A DNA stretch of 64,000 nucleotides from Mycolicibacterium neworleansense (GCF_001245615.1 NZ_CWKH01000001.1:744001-808000), one strand, 5' to 3'. Shown: positions 26,107 through 34,941, counted from the first letter of the stretch. Numbers and translations are program-made. Notes: generated from the sequence alone by a model not told the origin.

Positions 26107-27210
26107 TTTCGCGGCTGCTGTCTGGTTCCAGATGTCGGCGGTGATCTCATCGGGGCGCACGGCGTATGTGCTGCCGCCGCGGTCGAGGACCATCACCGCG
26201 ATGCGGGACAGCAGATCGTAGCCGGAGTCGTCGTAGTGCAGCGCTCCGGTGTCGGCCTCGATGCGGCCGAGAACGTCGACGGTGAAGTTGTACACCAGCG
26301 TGTCGACCGCCCCGGCTGCCGCCGCCCGCGCGATGTCGCCCAGGTCGGTGGCCACCAGTCCCTTGCTGACTTCGTCGCCCAATTCGTCGACCCACGCGCT
26401 GGCCTGCTCGGAGTTCAGGGCAGGCAGCGACTCGCGGATGGCGCCGTCGATCTGATCGGGCCGCAGTTGGTCGGCCGCACCGGGCACCGGCACGATCCGG
26501 CGCTTGTGATCGAGTCCGCGGTACATATCGAGAAGCGGGTTGGTCGCGAACAGATACAGCGGCCGTTCCGCGGCGGGGTCCAACCGGCCCAGTTCGGCGT
26601 CGACCGCGTCGGCGACCCGCTTGGCGTACTGATCCAGCAGCACTTTCTTGCCCTCGTCGCCTACCAGGCGGCGTACGTGGCCGCGGTCGCGCACAGTGGC
26701 GCGATTGGTCGCGTCGGCCACGTCGACGGCATACTCGCCGGTGAGCTCCAGTTCCTCGACTCGCGTGCTTGCGGTGGCCCGCCACAGGTTCCAGCCATCG
26801 GCCGAGAGGGTAAGGGCGTAGGCCTCCTGCGGTGTGGTGACCGCGCGGACCAACTGGCCGATGTCGAAGTACCTGCCCACCTGTAGCTGTTTCTCGAGCG
26901 CGTTGGGCAGTACGTAGACCTCGTGGAAGTCGTCGCTGATGAAGATGGCCACCGAACGGGAAAGGCTCAGCCACAGGTCTGATGCGGCGATCTCTGTCCA
27001 GCGGGACCGCAATTGTTGCTCGACGGCATGCCGCGCCCCGGACTCGCGGATCGTGCGCAGGGCCTGGTCCACCGCGCTCTTCGCGGTCAACAGACTCTTT
27101 TCCCGCTCGTCCGGCCCTGGTGCGGTTTCCGCGTACACGGTGATGGCGTGCTCGTGGGGCTCGCCAAGGCGGATCAGGTCGGAAACATCAGGCAACTCGT
27201 AGCGGGTCAT
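26086..27210 (-). CDS. baeRF (bacterial eRF1-like) family protein
   Basis: A 374-residue protein resembling the bacterial relatives of archaeo-eukaryotic release factor 1. The N-terminus MTRYELPDVSDLIRLGEPHEHAITVYAETAPGPDEREKS and middle ERPLYLFATNPLLDMYRGLDHKRRIVPVPGAADQLRPDQIDGAIRESLPAL show the pattern; AAAGAVDTLVYNFTVDVLGRI lies in the C-terminal L7Ae-like part. Roles in ribosome rescue or hibernation have been proposed for the family but are unproven for this type. GGAGGGGCG precedes the ATG. The assignment is by fold pattern. Confidence 0.7.
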   Translation of the reverse strand: MTRYELPDVSDLIRLGEPHEHAITVYAETAPGPDEREKSLLTAKSAVDQALRTIRESGARHAVEQQLRSRWTEIAASDLWLSLSRSVAIFISDDFHEVYVLPNALEKQLQVGRYFDIGQLVRAVTTPQEAYALTLSADGWNLWRATASTRVEELELTGEYAVDVADATNRATVRDRGHVRRLVGDEGKKVLLDQYAKRVADAVDAELGRLDPAAERPLYLFATNPLLDMYRGLDHKRRIVPVPGAADQLRPDQIDGAIRESLPALNSEQASAWVDELGDEVSKGLVATDLGDIARAAAAGAVDTLVYNFTVDVLGRIEADTGALHYDDSGYDLLSRIAVMVLDRGGSTYAVRPDEITADIWNQTAAAKLRFALA

Positions 27211-27320
27211 CGCCCCTCCTTCGTGCGGACTGTTTTCCAACCATATGCCTGTGATGGCCGCTGACCAGGGCAAAAAGACGCAGAAAATGGCATGGTGAAC
27301 GAATCGGGTTGACCGACACC

Positions 27321-27530
27321 TCAATTCCGGTCGGCGCCGGCCGGCCAGGGTTCGTCGGGCGCCGCGACGTCGAGGGCCGAGCCCGGCACGAACGAATCGA
27401 CCAGGGTGATCCTGCGAAGAGTGCCGGCCGGGTCGAACCCGACGATGAATCCGCCGGTTGTGGTCACCAAACCCATTGCCGCACTTGCTATGCGGTCGGT
27501 CGGCAGCAGAGGTACCGGCGGTCGTCCCAT
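27321..27530 (-). CDS. Small hypothetical protein, 69 residues
   Basis: A short protein (MGRPPVPLLPTDRIASAAMG...PWPAGADRN), no membrane segment or known domain. GGAAAGG at good distance before the ATG supports translation. It points away from aguB and shares the region holding the large aguB operator, so it may be regulated with it. Function unknown. Confidence 0.55.
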   Translation of the reverse strand: MGRPPVPLLPTDRIASAAMGLVTTTGGFIVGFDPAGTLRRITLVDSFVPGSALDVAAPDEPWPAGADRN

Positions 27531-27577
27531 TGCACCTTTCCGCTACCCCTTTACAACGAGTGTTGACCAGGTCACAA

Positions 27578-27600
27578 TAAAACGAATCAGATTCGTTTTA
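27578..27600. promoter_or_regulatory. 23-bp palindromic operator before aguB
   Basis: TAAAACGAATC (27578-27588) and GATTCGTTTTA (27590-27600) are perfect 11-bp inverted arms around a single central A. The site ends just before GGAGACG, the ribosome binding site of aguB (start 27612). A -35-like TTGACC lies at 27563-27568, so a bound repressor would cover the -10/+1 region. The cognate regulator is not obvious nearby. Confidence 0.8.
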
Positions 27601-27611
27601 GGAGACGACCG

Positions 27612-28604
27612 ATGATCACCCTCACCGCCGCCGCACCCGAGTCGCTGTCGCGCAGTACCGAGTCGACGCGCCCGCCGCTGCGGGTCGGGCTGGTGCAGCA
27701 CCGGTGGCGACCCGATGCGACCGAACTGCTCAGGGTGCTGCGCGACGGTATCGACCGCGCGGCCGGTGCCGGTGCGGCGCTGGTCTGCCTTCCAGAGATC
27801 ACCCTCCTGCGCTATCCCGCGGACACCCCGGCCGGACCCAACCCGGGCGGGTCCGCCGAGGATCTCACCGGTGGCCCCACCTATGCCCTCGCGGCCGAGG
27901 CGGCCCGGGCCAATGACGTCTTCGTGCACGCCTCGCTGTACGAAAAGGCGCCGGCAGCTGATGGATTGGGTTTCAACACAGCAATCCTGGTGGCCCCGTC
28001 GGGGGAGTTGGCCGGCTACACCCGCAAGCTGCACATCCCGATTTCGGCGGGTTACTACGAAGACACCTACTTCCGTCCGGGTCCGGGACCGACCGCCGAG
28101 GGCAACCCGTACCCCGTGTACCACCCGGACGGGCTGGGAGCCCGCGTCGGATTGCCGACCTGCTGGGACGAGTGGTTCCCCGAGGTGGCGCGCAGCTACT
28201 CACTCGGCGGGGCCGAGATCGTGGTCTACCCGACGGCGATCGGTTCGGAACCGGTATTCCCGGCTTTCGACACCCAACCACTGTGGCAGCAGGTCATCGT
28301 CGCCAACGGCATCAACAGCGGACTGTTCATGGTGGTGCCCAACCGAATCGGAGACGAGGGCAAGGTCAGTTTCTACGGCTCGTCGTTCATCTCCGATCCA
28401 TTCGGCCGGGTGCTGGTGCAGGCGCCTCGTGACGAAGAAGCCGTGCTGGTCGCCGACCTGGATCTGGACCAGCGTCGGGACTGGCTCGAGCTCTTCCCGT
28501 TCCTGCTGACCCGTCGGCCGGACACCTACGCCGCGCTCACCGCGCCGGTCGATGAAGCGCATCCCTACGGCGTCGGCCACGAAGCCACGGCAGTGGTGAA
28601 ATGA
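27612..28604 (+). CDS. aguB: N-carbamoylputrescine amidase AguB
   Basis: Hydrolyses N-carbamoylputrescine to putrescine, CO2 and ammonia. The 330-residue nitrilase-fold protein has the Glu-Lys-Cys triad: Glu62 (LPEIT), Lys139 (YTRKLHIP) and Cys184 (PTCWDEWFPE); the CWDEWFPE block is typical of plant- and Pseudomonas-type AguB. An N-terminal extension of about 20 residues precedes the domain. The aguA start overlaps its stop as ATGA. The large palindrome upstream suggests substrate-induced control. Confidence 0.93.
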   Translation: MITLTAAAPESLSRSTESTRPPLRVGLVQHRWRPDATELLRVLRDGIDRAAGAGAALVCLPEITLLRYPADTPAGPNPGGSAEDLTGGPTYALAAEAARANDVFVHASLYEKAPAADGLGFNTAILVAPSGELAGYTRKLHIPISAGYYEDTYFRPGPGPTAEGNPYPVYHPDGLGARVGLPTCWDEWFPEVARSYSLGGAEIVVYPTAIGSEPVFPAFDTQPLWQQVIVANGINSGLFMVVPNRIGDEGKVSFYGSSFISDPFGRVLVQAPRDEEAVLVADLDLDQRRDWLELFPFLLTRRPDTYAALTAPVDEAHPYGVGHEATAVVK

Positions 28605-29632
28605 CCACGTACCGCATGCCCGCCGAAGGGGCGCCGCAGGACCGCGTGTGGATGGCCTTCCCATCCGCCGGCTATTCGCTGGGTGACACCGAAGCCGAAC
28701 ACCACGAAGCGCGCAGCACCTGGGCGGCGGTGGCGCACGCGGTGCTGGAGTTCGAGCCGGTGACGATGGTGGTCGACTCCGCCGAAATGCCCGCGGCCCG
28801 GCGCTATCTGTCCGCCGCCGTCGACATCGTCGAAGCACCGTTGAACGACGCCTGGATGCGGGACATCGGCCCCACCTTCGTGCACGCCGAGGACGGCTCG
28901 GTGGCCGCGGTGGACTGGGTGTTCAACGGCTGGGGTGCCCAGGATTGGGCGGTCTGGGATCGCGACTCGAAGATCGGTGCGGCCGTCGCTGATTGGTCGG
29001 ATGTGCCGGTCGTCCACTCGGGCCTGGTGAACGAGGGCGGCGGCATTCAGGTCGACGGGCTGGGCACCGTTCTGGTCACCGAGACCGTGCAGCTGGATCC
29101 CAGCCGTAACCCCGGCGCCACCAAGGCCGACGTAGAAGCCGAGTTGGCCCGCACCATCGGTGCCGATCACACGATCTGGCTGCCGCGCGGCCTGACCCGT
29201 GACTCGCAACGGTTCGGCACCCGCGGGCACGTCGACATCGTGGCGGCGATACCGTCGCCCGGCCGGCTGCTGCTGCATTCGCAGCCCGCCGACGCTCATC
29301 CGGATCACTTGGTGTGCAAAGAAATCCGGGCATCGCTGGAAAAGACCCACGATGTCACCGGACGGCCCTGGGAGGTCGTGGAGCTACCCGCGCCCGATCA
29401 GTTGACCGACGCCGACGGCTTCGTCGACTACAGCTACATCAATCACCTGGTCGTCAACGGCGGCGTGATCGCCTGTGCTTTCGGCGATCCGAAGGATGCG
29501 GACGCGGCGGCGATCCTGGCCGAACAGTATCCAGGCCGCCGTGTCCTGAGAGTCGATGCCCGCCCGCTGTTCGAGCGTGGCGGCGGCATCCACTGCATCA
29601 CCCAGCAGCAGCCCGCGGCCCGCCGGCGGTGA
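28601..29632 (+). CDS. aguA: Agmatine deiminase AguA
   Basis: Converts agmatine to N-carbamoylputrescine and ammonia. The 343-residue pentein-fold protein shows NDAWMRDIGPTFV, DWVFNGWGAQDWAVWDRDSKIG, the HVDIVAAI His region and the catalytic Cys332 in GGGIHCITQQQP. It overlaps aguB by 4 bp. Its stop codon (29630-29632) lies in a tandem repeat shared with the end of the convergent gdh gene. Confidence 0.94.
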   Translation: MTTYRMPAEGAPQDRVWMAFPSAGYSLGDTEAEHHEARSTWAAVAHAVLEFEPVTMVVDSAEMPAARRYLSAAVDIVEAPLNDAWMRDIGPTFVHAEDGSVAAVDWVFNGWGAQDWAVWDRDSKIGAAVADWSDVPVVHSGLVNEGGGIQVDGLGTVLVTETVQLDPSRNPGATKADVEAELARTIGADHTIWLPRGLTRDSQRFGTRGHVDIVAAIPSPGRLLLHSQPADAHPDHLVCKEIRASLEKTHDVTGRPWEVVELPAPDQLTDADGFVDYSYINHLVVNGGVIACAFGDPKDADAAAILAEQYPGRRVLRVDARPLFERGGGIHCITQQQPAARRR

Positions 29633-29686
29633 TCAGATTGCCGGCCCGCCGGCGGTGATCAGATTGCCGGCCCGCCGGCGGTGATC
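29617..29686. repeat. 26-bp tandem repeat across the aguA/gdh convergent ends
   Basis: A 26-bp unit beginning GGCCCGCCGGCGGTGATCAG occurs at 29617-29642 and 29643-29668 and partly (18 bp) at 29669-29686. It includes the last aguA codons and stop, and on the other strand the last gdh codons and stop. The unit contains the self-complementary core CCGCCGGCGG, so transcripts from either side could form hairpins. Recent slippage or unequal exchange is likely. Confidence 0.9.
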
Positions 29687-32253
29687 ATCCGGCCGATCGC
29701 CGCGCTCACCTGGGCACGGTTTCCGGTCCCGTTGCGCAGCACCCAGGATGTCAGGTGCTCGACGAGCTCGCGAACCTGTAGCAACGCCTGGATGCGCTGA
29801 CTCTCATCGCTGTTGCCTTCCAGCTCTGCCGCCCACAACGCATCCAGATCGAGAATCTCGCGCACCGTGGCATAGGCCAGGGCCACCTCGGCGGTGCTCA
29901 CGGCCAGCCGCTCCTGCATCCGGTAGATGGTGCCGGGGCCGACGCGGTTGATCAGCTCGCCGGCGACCGAGGTCGCGACGATCTCACGGCGCAACGGATG
30001 ACCGCCGATCTCGGCGCGGGCATGCTCGGCGACAGCGCCGGGGAAGTAGTCAACGAGGCGGTGCGCGAACGCTTCCCGGTCCGGAACGTCGGAGGCAAGC
30101 AACTCCTGTGCCACCAGATTCTTGGATTGTGCCAGCAGGACCGCGATCTCGGGACGGGTGAGTCCGAGTCCCATGGCACGACGGCGCGCCAGCTCCGGCC
30201 CGGCCGGCAACCCCTCCACCTGAGGGTCGACACCCGCCTTGTCACGCAGGTTACCGATCAGCCGGATGTGGCGGTCCAGGAGCGAATCGGCCTCGGCGGC
30301 AGCCATGCTGATCGCCAGGATCGCCTCGGCGTTGTCGGCCAGCACCCGAGCGGCCACATCGTCGGTGGCATCGGCGAGCAGGGCATTGCGTTGTGCGGTA
30401 CCGATGTTGCCGGCATCCAGGGCGATCTTGATGTTGACCTCGAGGTCTGAGGTCGCGACACCGGCCGCGTTGTCGATGAAATCGGCGTTGATCCGGCCAC
30501 CGTTGAGCGCGAACCCGATACGTGCCTGTTGGGTCAGCCCGAGGTTGCCGCCTTCGCCGATCACCTTGCAGCGCAACTGCGATGCCGTCACCCGCACCCG
30601 GTCGTTGGCCTTGTCCCGGGCATCGGAGTCGGCTTCGGTGTCGGCCCGGACGTAGGTGCCGATACCGCCGTTCCACAGCAGGTCGACGGGCGCGCGCAGC
30701 ACCGCGGCGACCAATTCGTCCGGGGTGCACTCAGCTGCCTCAATGCCCAGCGCGGCCTGGGCCTGCGATGACAGCGGTATCGACTTGGCGGTGCGGGGCC
30801 ACACCCCGCCACCGGCCGAGATCAGCGTCGGATCGTAATCCTGCCAGCTCGATGTGGGCAGATCGAACAGGCGGGCGCGCTCCTCGAAGGACGCCTGAGG
30901 GTTCGGGTCGGGATCGACGAAGATGTGCCGATGGTCGAATGCGGCGACCAGTTTGATGTTGTCGGACAGCAGCATTCCGTTACCGAACACATCACCGGAC
31001 ATGTCACCGATGCCGGCCACCGTGAACGGCTCGGCCTCGATGTCATGGCCGGCCTCGGCGAAATGGCGCTGCACCGAGAGCCACGCGCCGCGGGCGGTGA
31101 TGCCCATGGCCTTGTGGTCGTAACCGGCCGAGCCGCCGGAGGCAAAGGCATCCCCGAGCCAGAAGCCGTATTCGGCGGCAATGGAATTGGCCAGGTCGGA
31201 GAATCTCGCGGTGCCCTTGTCGGCGGCCACCACCAGATAGGCGTCGGCACCGTCAGGGCACACCGTCCGCTGCGGATGCCGGATGGTGCCGTCGACGATG
31301 TTGTCGGTGATGTCGAGCATTCCACGGATGAACGTGCGGTAACCGTCGGCCGGCGCGATGTCCGCATTGCGCAGCACGAACGCGCCTTTGGCGCCGGTCG
31401 GCACGATGGGCGCGTTCTTCACCGCCTGTGTCTTCATCAGGCCGAGCACCTCGGTGCGGAAGTCCTCGGGACGATTCGACCAGCGCAGTCCCCCTCGGGC
31501 GATGGCCCCGCTGCGCAGGTGGATGCCCTCGACAGTGTCGGAGCAGACGTAGATCTCGCGGTGCGGAACCACCGGGCCGGTCCCGGCCAGCCGGGCCGAG
31601 TCGAGCTTGAAAGACAGGTAGTCCTTGGGTTGGCCGTCCGGTCCGATCTGGAACCAGTTGGTACGCAAGGTCGCCCGGACGAAGCTGTGCAATGCGTGCC
31701 GAATGCGCTCGTCATCGAGCGAGGCTGCGGCGTCCACCAGGGCCGCCACGTCGCGATCGGCTTGGTCGGCGTCGACGCGGTCGGCGCCGTCGGGGTTGAA
31801 GCGGGCATCGAAGAGCGTCAGCAGCGCGTTGACGAAATCCGGTGCGGCGACCAGCGAATCGACGATGTAGTCGGCCGAGAATCCCAATCCGGTCTGCCAG
31901 ATGAATCGCCCGGCCGCGCGGATCAGAACTGCCCGGCGCCAGTCGATGCCGGCTGACGGGATCAGCGCGGCATAGCGGTCCACCTGCCAGTGCCCGGCGG
32001 TCGCGGCCTGGTATGCGCGGCCGATGAGATCGAGGGTGGCGGCCGGCAGGGTCAGGCGGCCGAATTCGTAGCAGTGGCCCGCGTCGGCGACCCGATAGGA
32101 GGCGACACGCAAGCCGAAGTGTTCGAACGTGGCGCAGACCTCGGCGAGCAGTGGCGGGCTTCCGGGCCACTGCACCTCGGCGCGTGTGCCGGCTTCTTCG
32201 ACGGCAAAAGACACTCGGGCAGAAGGGGTTTCCACAGCATGAGTCTCGGCCAT
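29659..32253 (-). CDS. gdh: NAD-specific glutamate dehydrogenase, short form
   Basis: Oxidative deamination of glutamate to 2-oxoglutarate. The catalytic domain has GGLRWSNRPEDFRTEVLGLMKTQAVKNAPIVPTGAKGAFVLR and the NAD-fold region FTVAGIGDMSGDVFGNGMLLSDNIKLVAAFDH, followed by the helical C-terminal domain of large NAD-GDHs. At about 864 residues it lacks most of the N-terminal ACT-containing half of the 180-kDa enzyme (1,624 residues in M. tuberculosis). The ATG at 32253 (MAETHAV) is chosen; in-frame ATGs at 32271 and 32277 are possible. Next to agu genes and a permease, it probably feeds catabolic nitrogen and carbon use. Confidence 0.88.
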   Translation of the reverse strand: MAETHAVETPSARVSFAVEEAGTRAEVQWPGSPPLLAEVCATFEHFGLRVASYRVADAGHCYEFGRLTLPAATLDLIGRAYQAATAGHWQVDRYAALIPSAGIDWRRAVLIRAAGRFIWQTGLGFSADYIVDSLVAAPDFVNALLTLFDARFNPDGADRVDADQADRDVAALVDAAASLDDERIRHALHSFVRATLRTNWFQIGPDGQPKDYLSFKLDSARLAGTGPVVPHREIYVCSDTVEGIHLRSGAIARGGLRWSNRPEDFRTEVLGLMKTQAVKNAPIVPTGAKGAFVLRNADIAPADGYRTFIRGMLDITDNIVDGTIRHPQRTVCPDGADAYLVVAADKGTARFSDLANSIAAEYGFWLGDAFASGGSAGYDHKAMGITARGAWLSVQRHFAEAGHDIEAEPFTVAGIGDMSGDVFGNGMLLSDNIKLVAAFDHRHIFVDPDPNPQASFEERARLFDLPTSSWQDYDPTLISAGGGVWPRTAKSIPLSSQAQAALGIEAAECTPDELVAAVLRAPVDLLWNGGIGTYVRADTEADSDARDKANDRVRVTASQLRCKVIGEGGNLGLTQQARIGFALNGGRINADFIDNAAGVATSDLEVNIKIALDAGNIGTAQRNALLADATDDVAARVLADNAEAILAISMAAAEADSLLDRHIRLIGNLRDKAGVDPQVEGLPAGPELARRRAMGLGLTRPEIAVLLAQSKNLVAQELLASDVPDREAFAHRLVDYFPGAVAEHARAEIGGHPLRREIVATSVAGELINRVGPGTIYRMQERLAVSTAEVALAYATVREILDLDALWAAELEGNSDESQRIQALLQVRELVEHLTSWVLRNGTGNRAQVSAAIGRMITAGGPAI

Positions 32254-32374
32254 GACCGGTCGAACAACCATCGACATTTTGGTGATCCGGGCGCGAGGAC
32301 AAGCGCCATTCTGTCGAAGGATCTGAATACCGTCCGTGCCACGGTATTCCGAGTTCGCGCTCGGGAAATGCAAA

Positions 32375-32406
32375 CGGGCGTCACCGGCTTGTGCCGATGA
32401 CGCCCG
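32375..32406 (-). terminator. Intrinsic terminator of the permease operon
   Basis: CGGGCGTCA (32375-32383) pairs with TGACGCCCG (32398-32406); the loop contains a further CGGC/GCCG stem. Read on the minus strand, the hairpin lies 16 bp after the permease stop and is followed by TTTGCATTT, a partial U-tract. This is the clearest terminator in the window and separates the permease from gdh. Confidence 0.7.
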
Positions 32407-32421
32407 GGACAGACAGGGAGG

Positions 32422-33963
32422 TCAGGGGAGCGGTGGCGTGTCCATCGCGAGGGTCTCGCCCCGGAAGAACGCCGGCTGGATGACGCGCAGCACCAGCATC
32501 ACGACGGCACCGAGCAGCAGGATGCCGAAGCCGAGGTAGAACACCAGGCCGATCCCGCCGATCGATGCGCCGCTGCCGCTGGCCTCCGGGTCCATGCTCA
32601 CCAGAACCGACTTGACGAACACCGACAGCAGCATGGCCCCGCCGAGCGTCGGGAAGACCAGCTTGTAGATGATGTTCCGCGGATTGAGGAACAGTTCCTT
32701 GCGGAAGAACCACACGCAGGCGAACGCGGTGATGCCGTAGTACCAGCAGATCATGATGCCAAGGGCGGCAATGGTATCCAGCAGTGTCCGCTCGGAAAGC
32801 AGTGTCACGATGGTGTAGAAGGCGGCGGTGACGACACCGGCGACCACGGTGCTGAACACCGGCGACAGCGATCGCGGGTGGACACTGGCGAACCGCTTGG
32901 GGAACGCACCGTAGGCACCCATCGCCAACATGGTGCGAGCCGCAGGCAGGACAGTGGTCTGCAAGCTGGCGATAGAGGAGGCGAACACCGCCAGGAGCAG
33001 CAGCGGCCCGCCCCAGTCGCCCAGCACCGGATAGGCCAGCGCCCCGAAGACGTTCTCGGCGATGTCCTCATTACCCAGGCCCAGTCCGGTGTCGCCCACT
33101 CCGGCGTACATCATCACCGCGACCGCCACCAGCAGGTAGGTCAGCAGGATCGACAGCACACACAACAATCCGGCACGGCCGGGCACCTTGGTGGGGTCCT
33201 TGCTCTCCTCGCCCAACGTCAGGCAGGTGTCCCAGCCCCAGAAGGCGAAGATGGAGCCGACGAGTCCGATGACGAAGGCGCTCATCGTGAGTCCGGTGAA
33301 CGGGTCGAACCATTGGATGTCGAATTTCAAATGCCCCTCGACGCTGCCGGACCGCGCGATGGCGACCACCGCGAACGTCAACAGGACGATCATCTGGAAT
33401 CCGACCAGCACATACTGCACCTTCTCGCTGGTCGTGATGCCGCGACAGGAGATGTAGGTGGCGATGGCAAGCAGTGCGACCGTGGAAACGATGTTGACGG
33501 TGACGTTCTCGGCCGGGAGCATGGCGAGCGTTTCGTTGTGCAGCACCTTGCCCAGGAACTCGTAGCCGAAAAGGACGCCGATCGAGGCCAGGTTGGACAG
33601 CACGATGATGGTGGCGACCACCATGCCCCATCCGCACATCCAGCCGACGTACGGTCCGAAGGCTTTGGTGGACCACGTGAACGACGCGCCGCAGTCGGGT
33701 GCCCGTGAGTTCAGCTCGCGGTAGGCGTAGGCGGTCAGGAACATCGGGATGAAGCCGGCGATCAAGATGGCGGGCATCTTCAGCCCGACCGCCGCGACGA
33801 TGAGCCCGATACTGGCGGTCAGGGTGTAGCCCGGCGCCACCGTCGAGATGCCGAGGACGGCACCGGTGAAGGTGCCGATGCGTCCCGCTGCCAGGCCTTT
33901 GGCGACCAAGCCCTCCTCGCGCTCGGCCTGCACCAGCTCACGGCCGGCAAGTTGGTCAGTCAC
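32422..33963 (-). CDS. APC-family amino acid/polyamine permease
   Basis: A 513-residue permease with about twelve to fourteen membrane segments. GAVLGISTVAPGYTLTASIGLIVAAVGLK is the first-helix region of APC transporters, and SFTWSTKAFGPYVGWMCGWGMVV and FAFWGWDTCLTLGEESKDP are typical of polyamine/amino-acid importers. The GTG at 33963 has AAGGGG 7 nt upstream, whereas the in-frame ATG at 33978 lacks a site. It overlaps the usp stop by 8 bp. Substrate unproven; context suggests an amine or amino acid. Confidence 0.87.
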   Translation of the reverse strand: MTDQLAGRELVQAEREEGLVAKGLAAGRIGTFTGAVLGISTVAPGYTLTASIGLIVAAVGLKMPAILIAGFIPMFLTAYAYRELNSRAPDCGASFTWSTKAFGPYVGWMCGWGMVVATIIVLSNLASIGVLFGYEFLGKVLHNETLAMLPAENVTVNIVSTVALLAIATYISCRGITTSEKVQYVLVGFQMIVLLTFAVVAIARSGSVEGHLKFDIQWFDPFTGLTMSAFVIGLVGSIFAFWGWDTCLTLGEESKDPTKVPGRAGLLCVLSILLTYLLVAVAVMMYAGVGDTGLGLGNEDIAENVFGALAYPVLGDWGGPLLLLAVFASSIASLQTTVLPAARTMLAMGAYGAFPKRFASVHPRSLSPVFSTVVAGVVTAAFYTIVTLLSERTLLDTIAALGIMICWYYGITAFACVWFFRKELFLNPRNIIYKLVFPTLGGAMLLSVFVKSVLVSMDPEASGSGASIGGIGLVFYLGFGILLLGAVVMLVLRVIQPAFFRGETLAMDTPPLP

Positions 33964-34807
33964 GTTCTGCCCCTTCATCGTTGGGTACAACAAACATCGG
34001 GACCTGCAGAACCCGCAGCATCTTCGCCGCAGTTGACCCGAGGAAAAGGCGGCGCGGCTGAGCCAGCCGGCTCGAACCGACCATGATCATGTCGCCGTCA
34101 TGCCAGCCCAGCTCGTTGACCGCCTCCTCGACGGTCGGCCCGGTGGCGACCCGCGAGGAGACCGGGACATCGTCCGGCAGAAAGTCTTTCGCTTGATCCA
34201 GGGCGTGTTGTGCGTGCTGTTGAGCGGCAGCCAGCCGGCGGGCGTCGTCGACGGCGACCAGCGACACCAGGCGAAGAGGTGTCTCGGTGGCCCGGCAGAA
34301 CCGCAATGCGGTGTTGAGCAACGGGGTGGCTCCGGGGCGCGTGCCGATTGCGCAGGTGACCTCACGGATTCGCGCACTGCGCTGCAGCCGGGCGGCGCGC
34401 GGTGCGATGACCACCGGTAGCGGGCAGGCGTGCACCAGACCGTTGACCACCGAGCCGAGAGACAACGGGCCGGCCATCCCGCCGCCGGCTCCACCGACCA
34501 CGAGCGCCTCGGCGCCCAGCTTCTCGGCTGCTGCGATGAGGCCCATGGTGCTCGACTCGTCGTAGCTCAGGTGGGTGGTCACGGCCACGTCGTCGCGCAC
34601 CGCCGCCGCGGCCGCGGCCAGCCAGCCGCCGGCTTCCCGGTGCAGCACATCGCCGGGAGTGGGGGCGAGCGCCGAGCGGTCGCTGGGCAGCACCATGCAC
34701 AGGTCGAGGTCGGCACCCAGCGTGCGGGCGATCTGTTCCCCGACCGCGACGGCGTCATCGCCTCCCGGTGTGGCGAGGTAGGCGACAGCGATTCGTGGAG
34801 TGTTCAT
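33956..34807 (-). CDS. Universal stress protein, tandem UspA domains
   Basis: A 283-residue protein with two Usp domains: residues 1-140 (RIAVAYLATPGGDDAVAVGEQIARTLGADLDLCMVLPSD ... AEALVVGGAGGGMAGPLSLGSVVNGLVHACPLPVVIAP) and residues 145-283 (VTCAIGTRPGATPLLNTALRFC ... GDMIMVGSSRLAQPRRLFLGSTAAKMLRVLQVPMFVVP). The ATP-binding G-2x-G-9x-G pattern is recognisable in both halves. It is first in an operon with the permease, divergent from the PucR regulator. Usp-permease pairs are common in actinobacteria. Confidence 0.88.
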   Translation of the reverse strand: MNTPRIAVAYLATPGGDDAVAVGEQIARTLGADLDLCMVLPSDRSALAPTPGDVLHREAGGWLAAAAAAVRDDVAVTTHLSYDESSTMGLIAAAEKLGAEALVVGGAGGGMAGPLSLGSVVNGLVHACPLPVVIAPRAARLQRSARIREVTCAIGTRPGATPLLNTALRFCRATETPLRLVSLVAVDDARRLAAAQQHAQHALDQAKDFLPDDVPVSSRVATGPTVEEAVNELGWHDGDMIMVGSSRLAQPRRLFLGSTAAKMLRVLQVPMFVVPNDEGAERD

Positions 34808-34911
34808 CGACGAGTTCTGCACCGTCCGTCTCTTGTTGGAAGCGATCAGGTTTCTGGCCGGCCAAGTGTGTCGCGGAGCACATCCTCGGTCACCCGACGA
34901 TCTGGAGATTC

Positions 34912-34941
34912 TTGGTGGAATTTTTCGACATTCTGTACATT
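34912..34941 (+). promoter_or_regulatory. Promoter of the PucR regulator gene
   Basis: TTGGTG (34912-34917) and TACATT (34936-34941) are separated by 18 nt and the GTG start at 34949 follows 7 nt after the -10, predicting a leaderless transcript. The same 141-bp gap must hold the usp-permease promoter. Confidence 0.45.
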
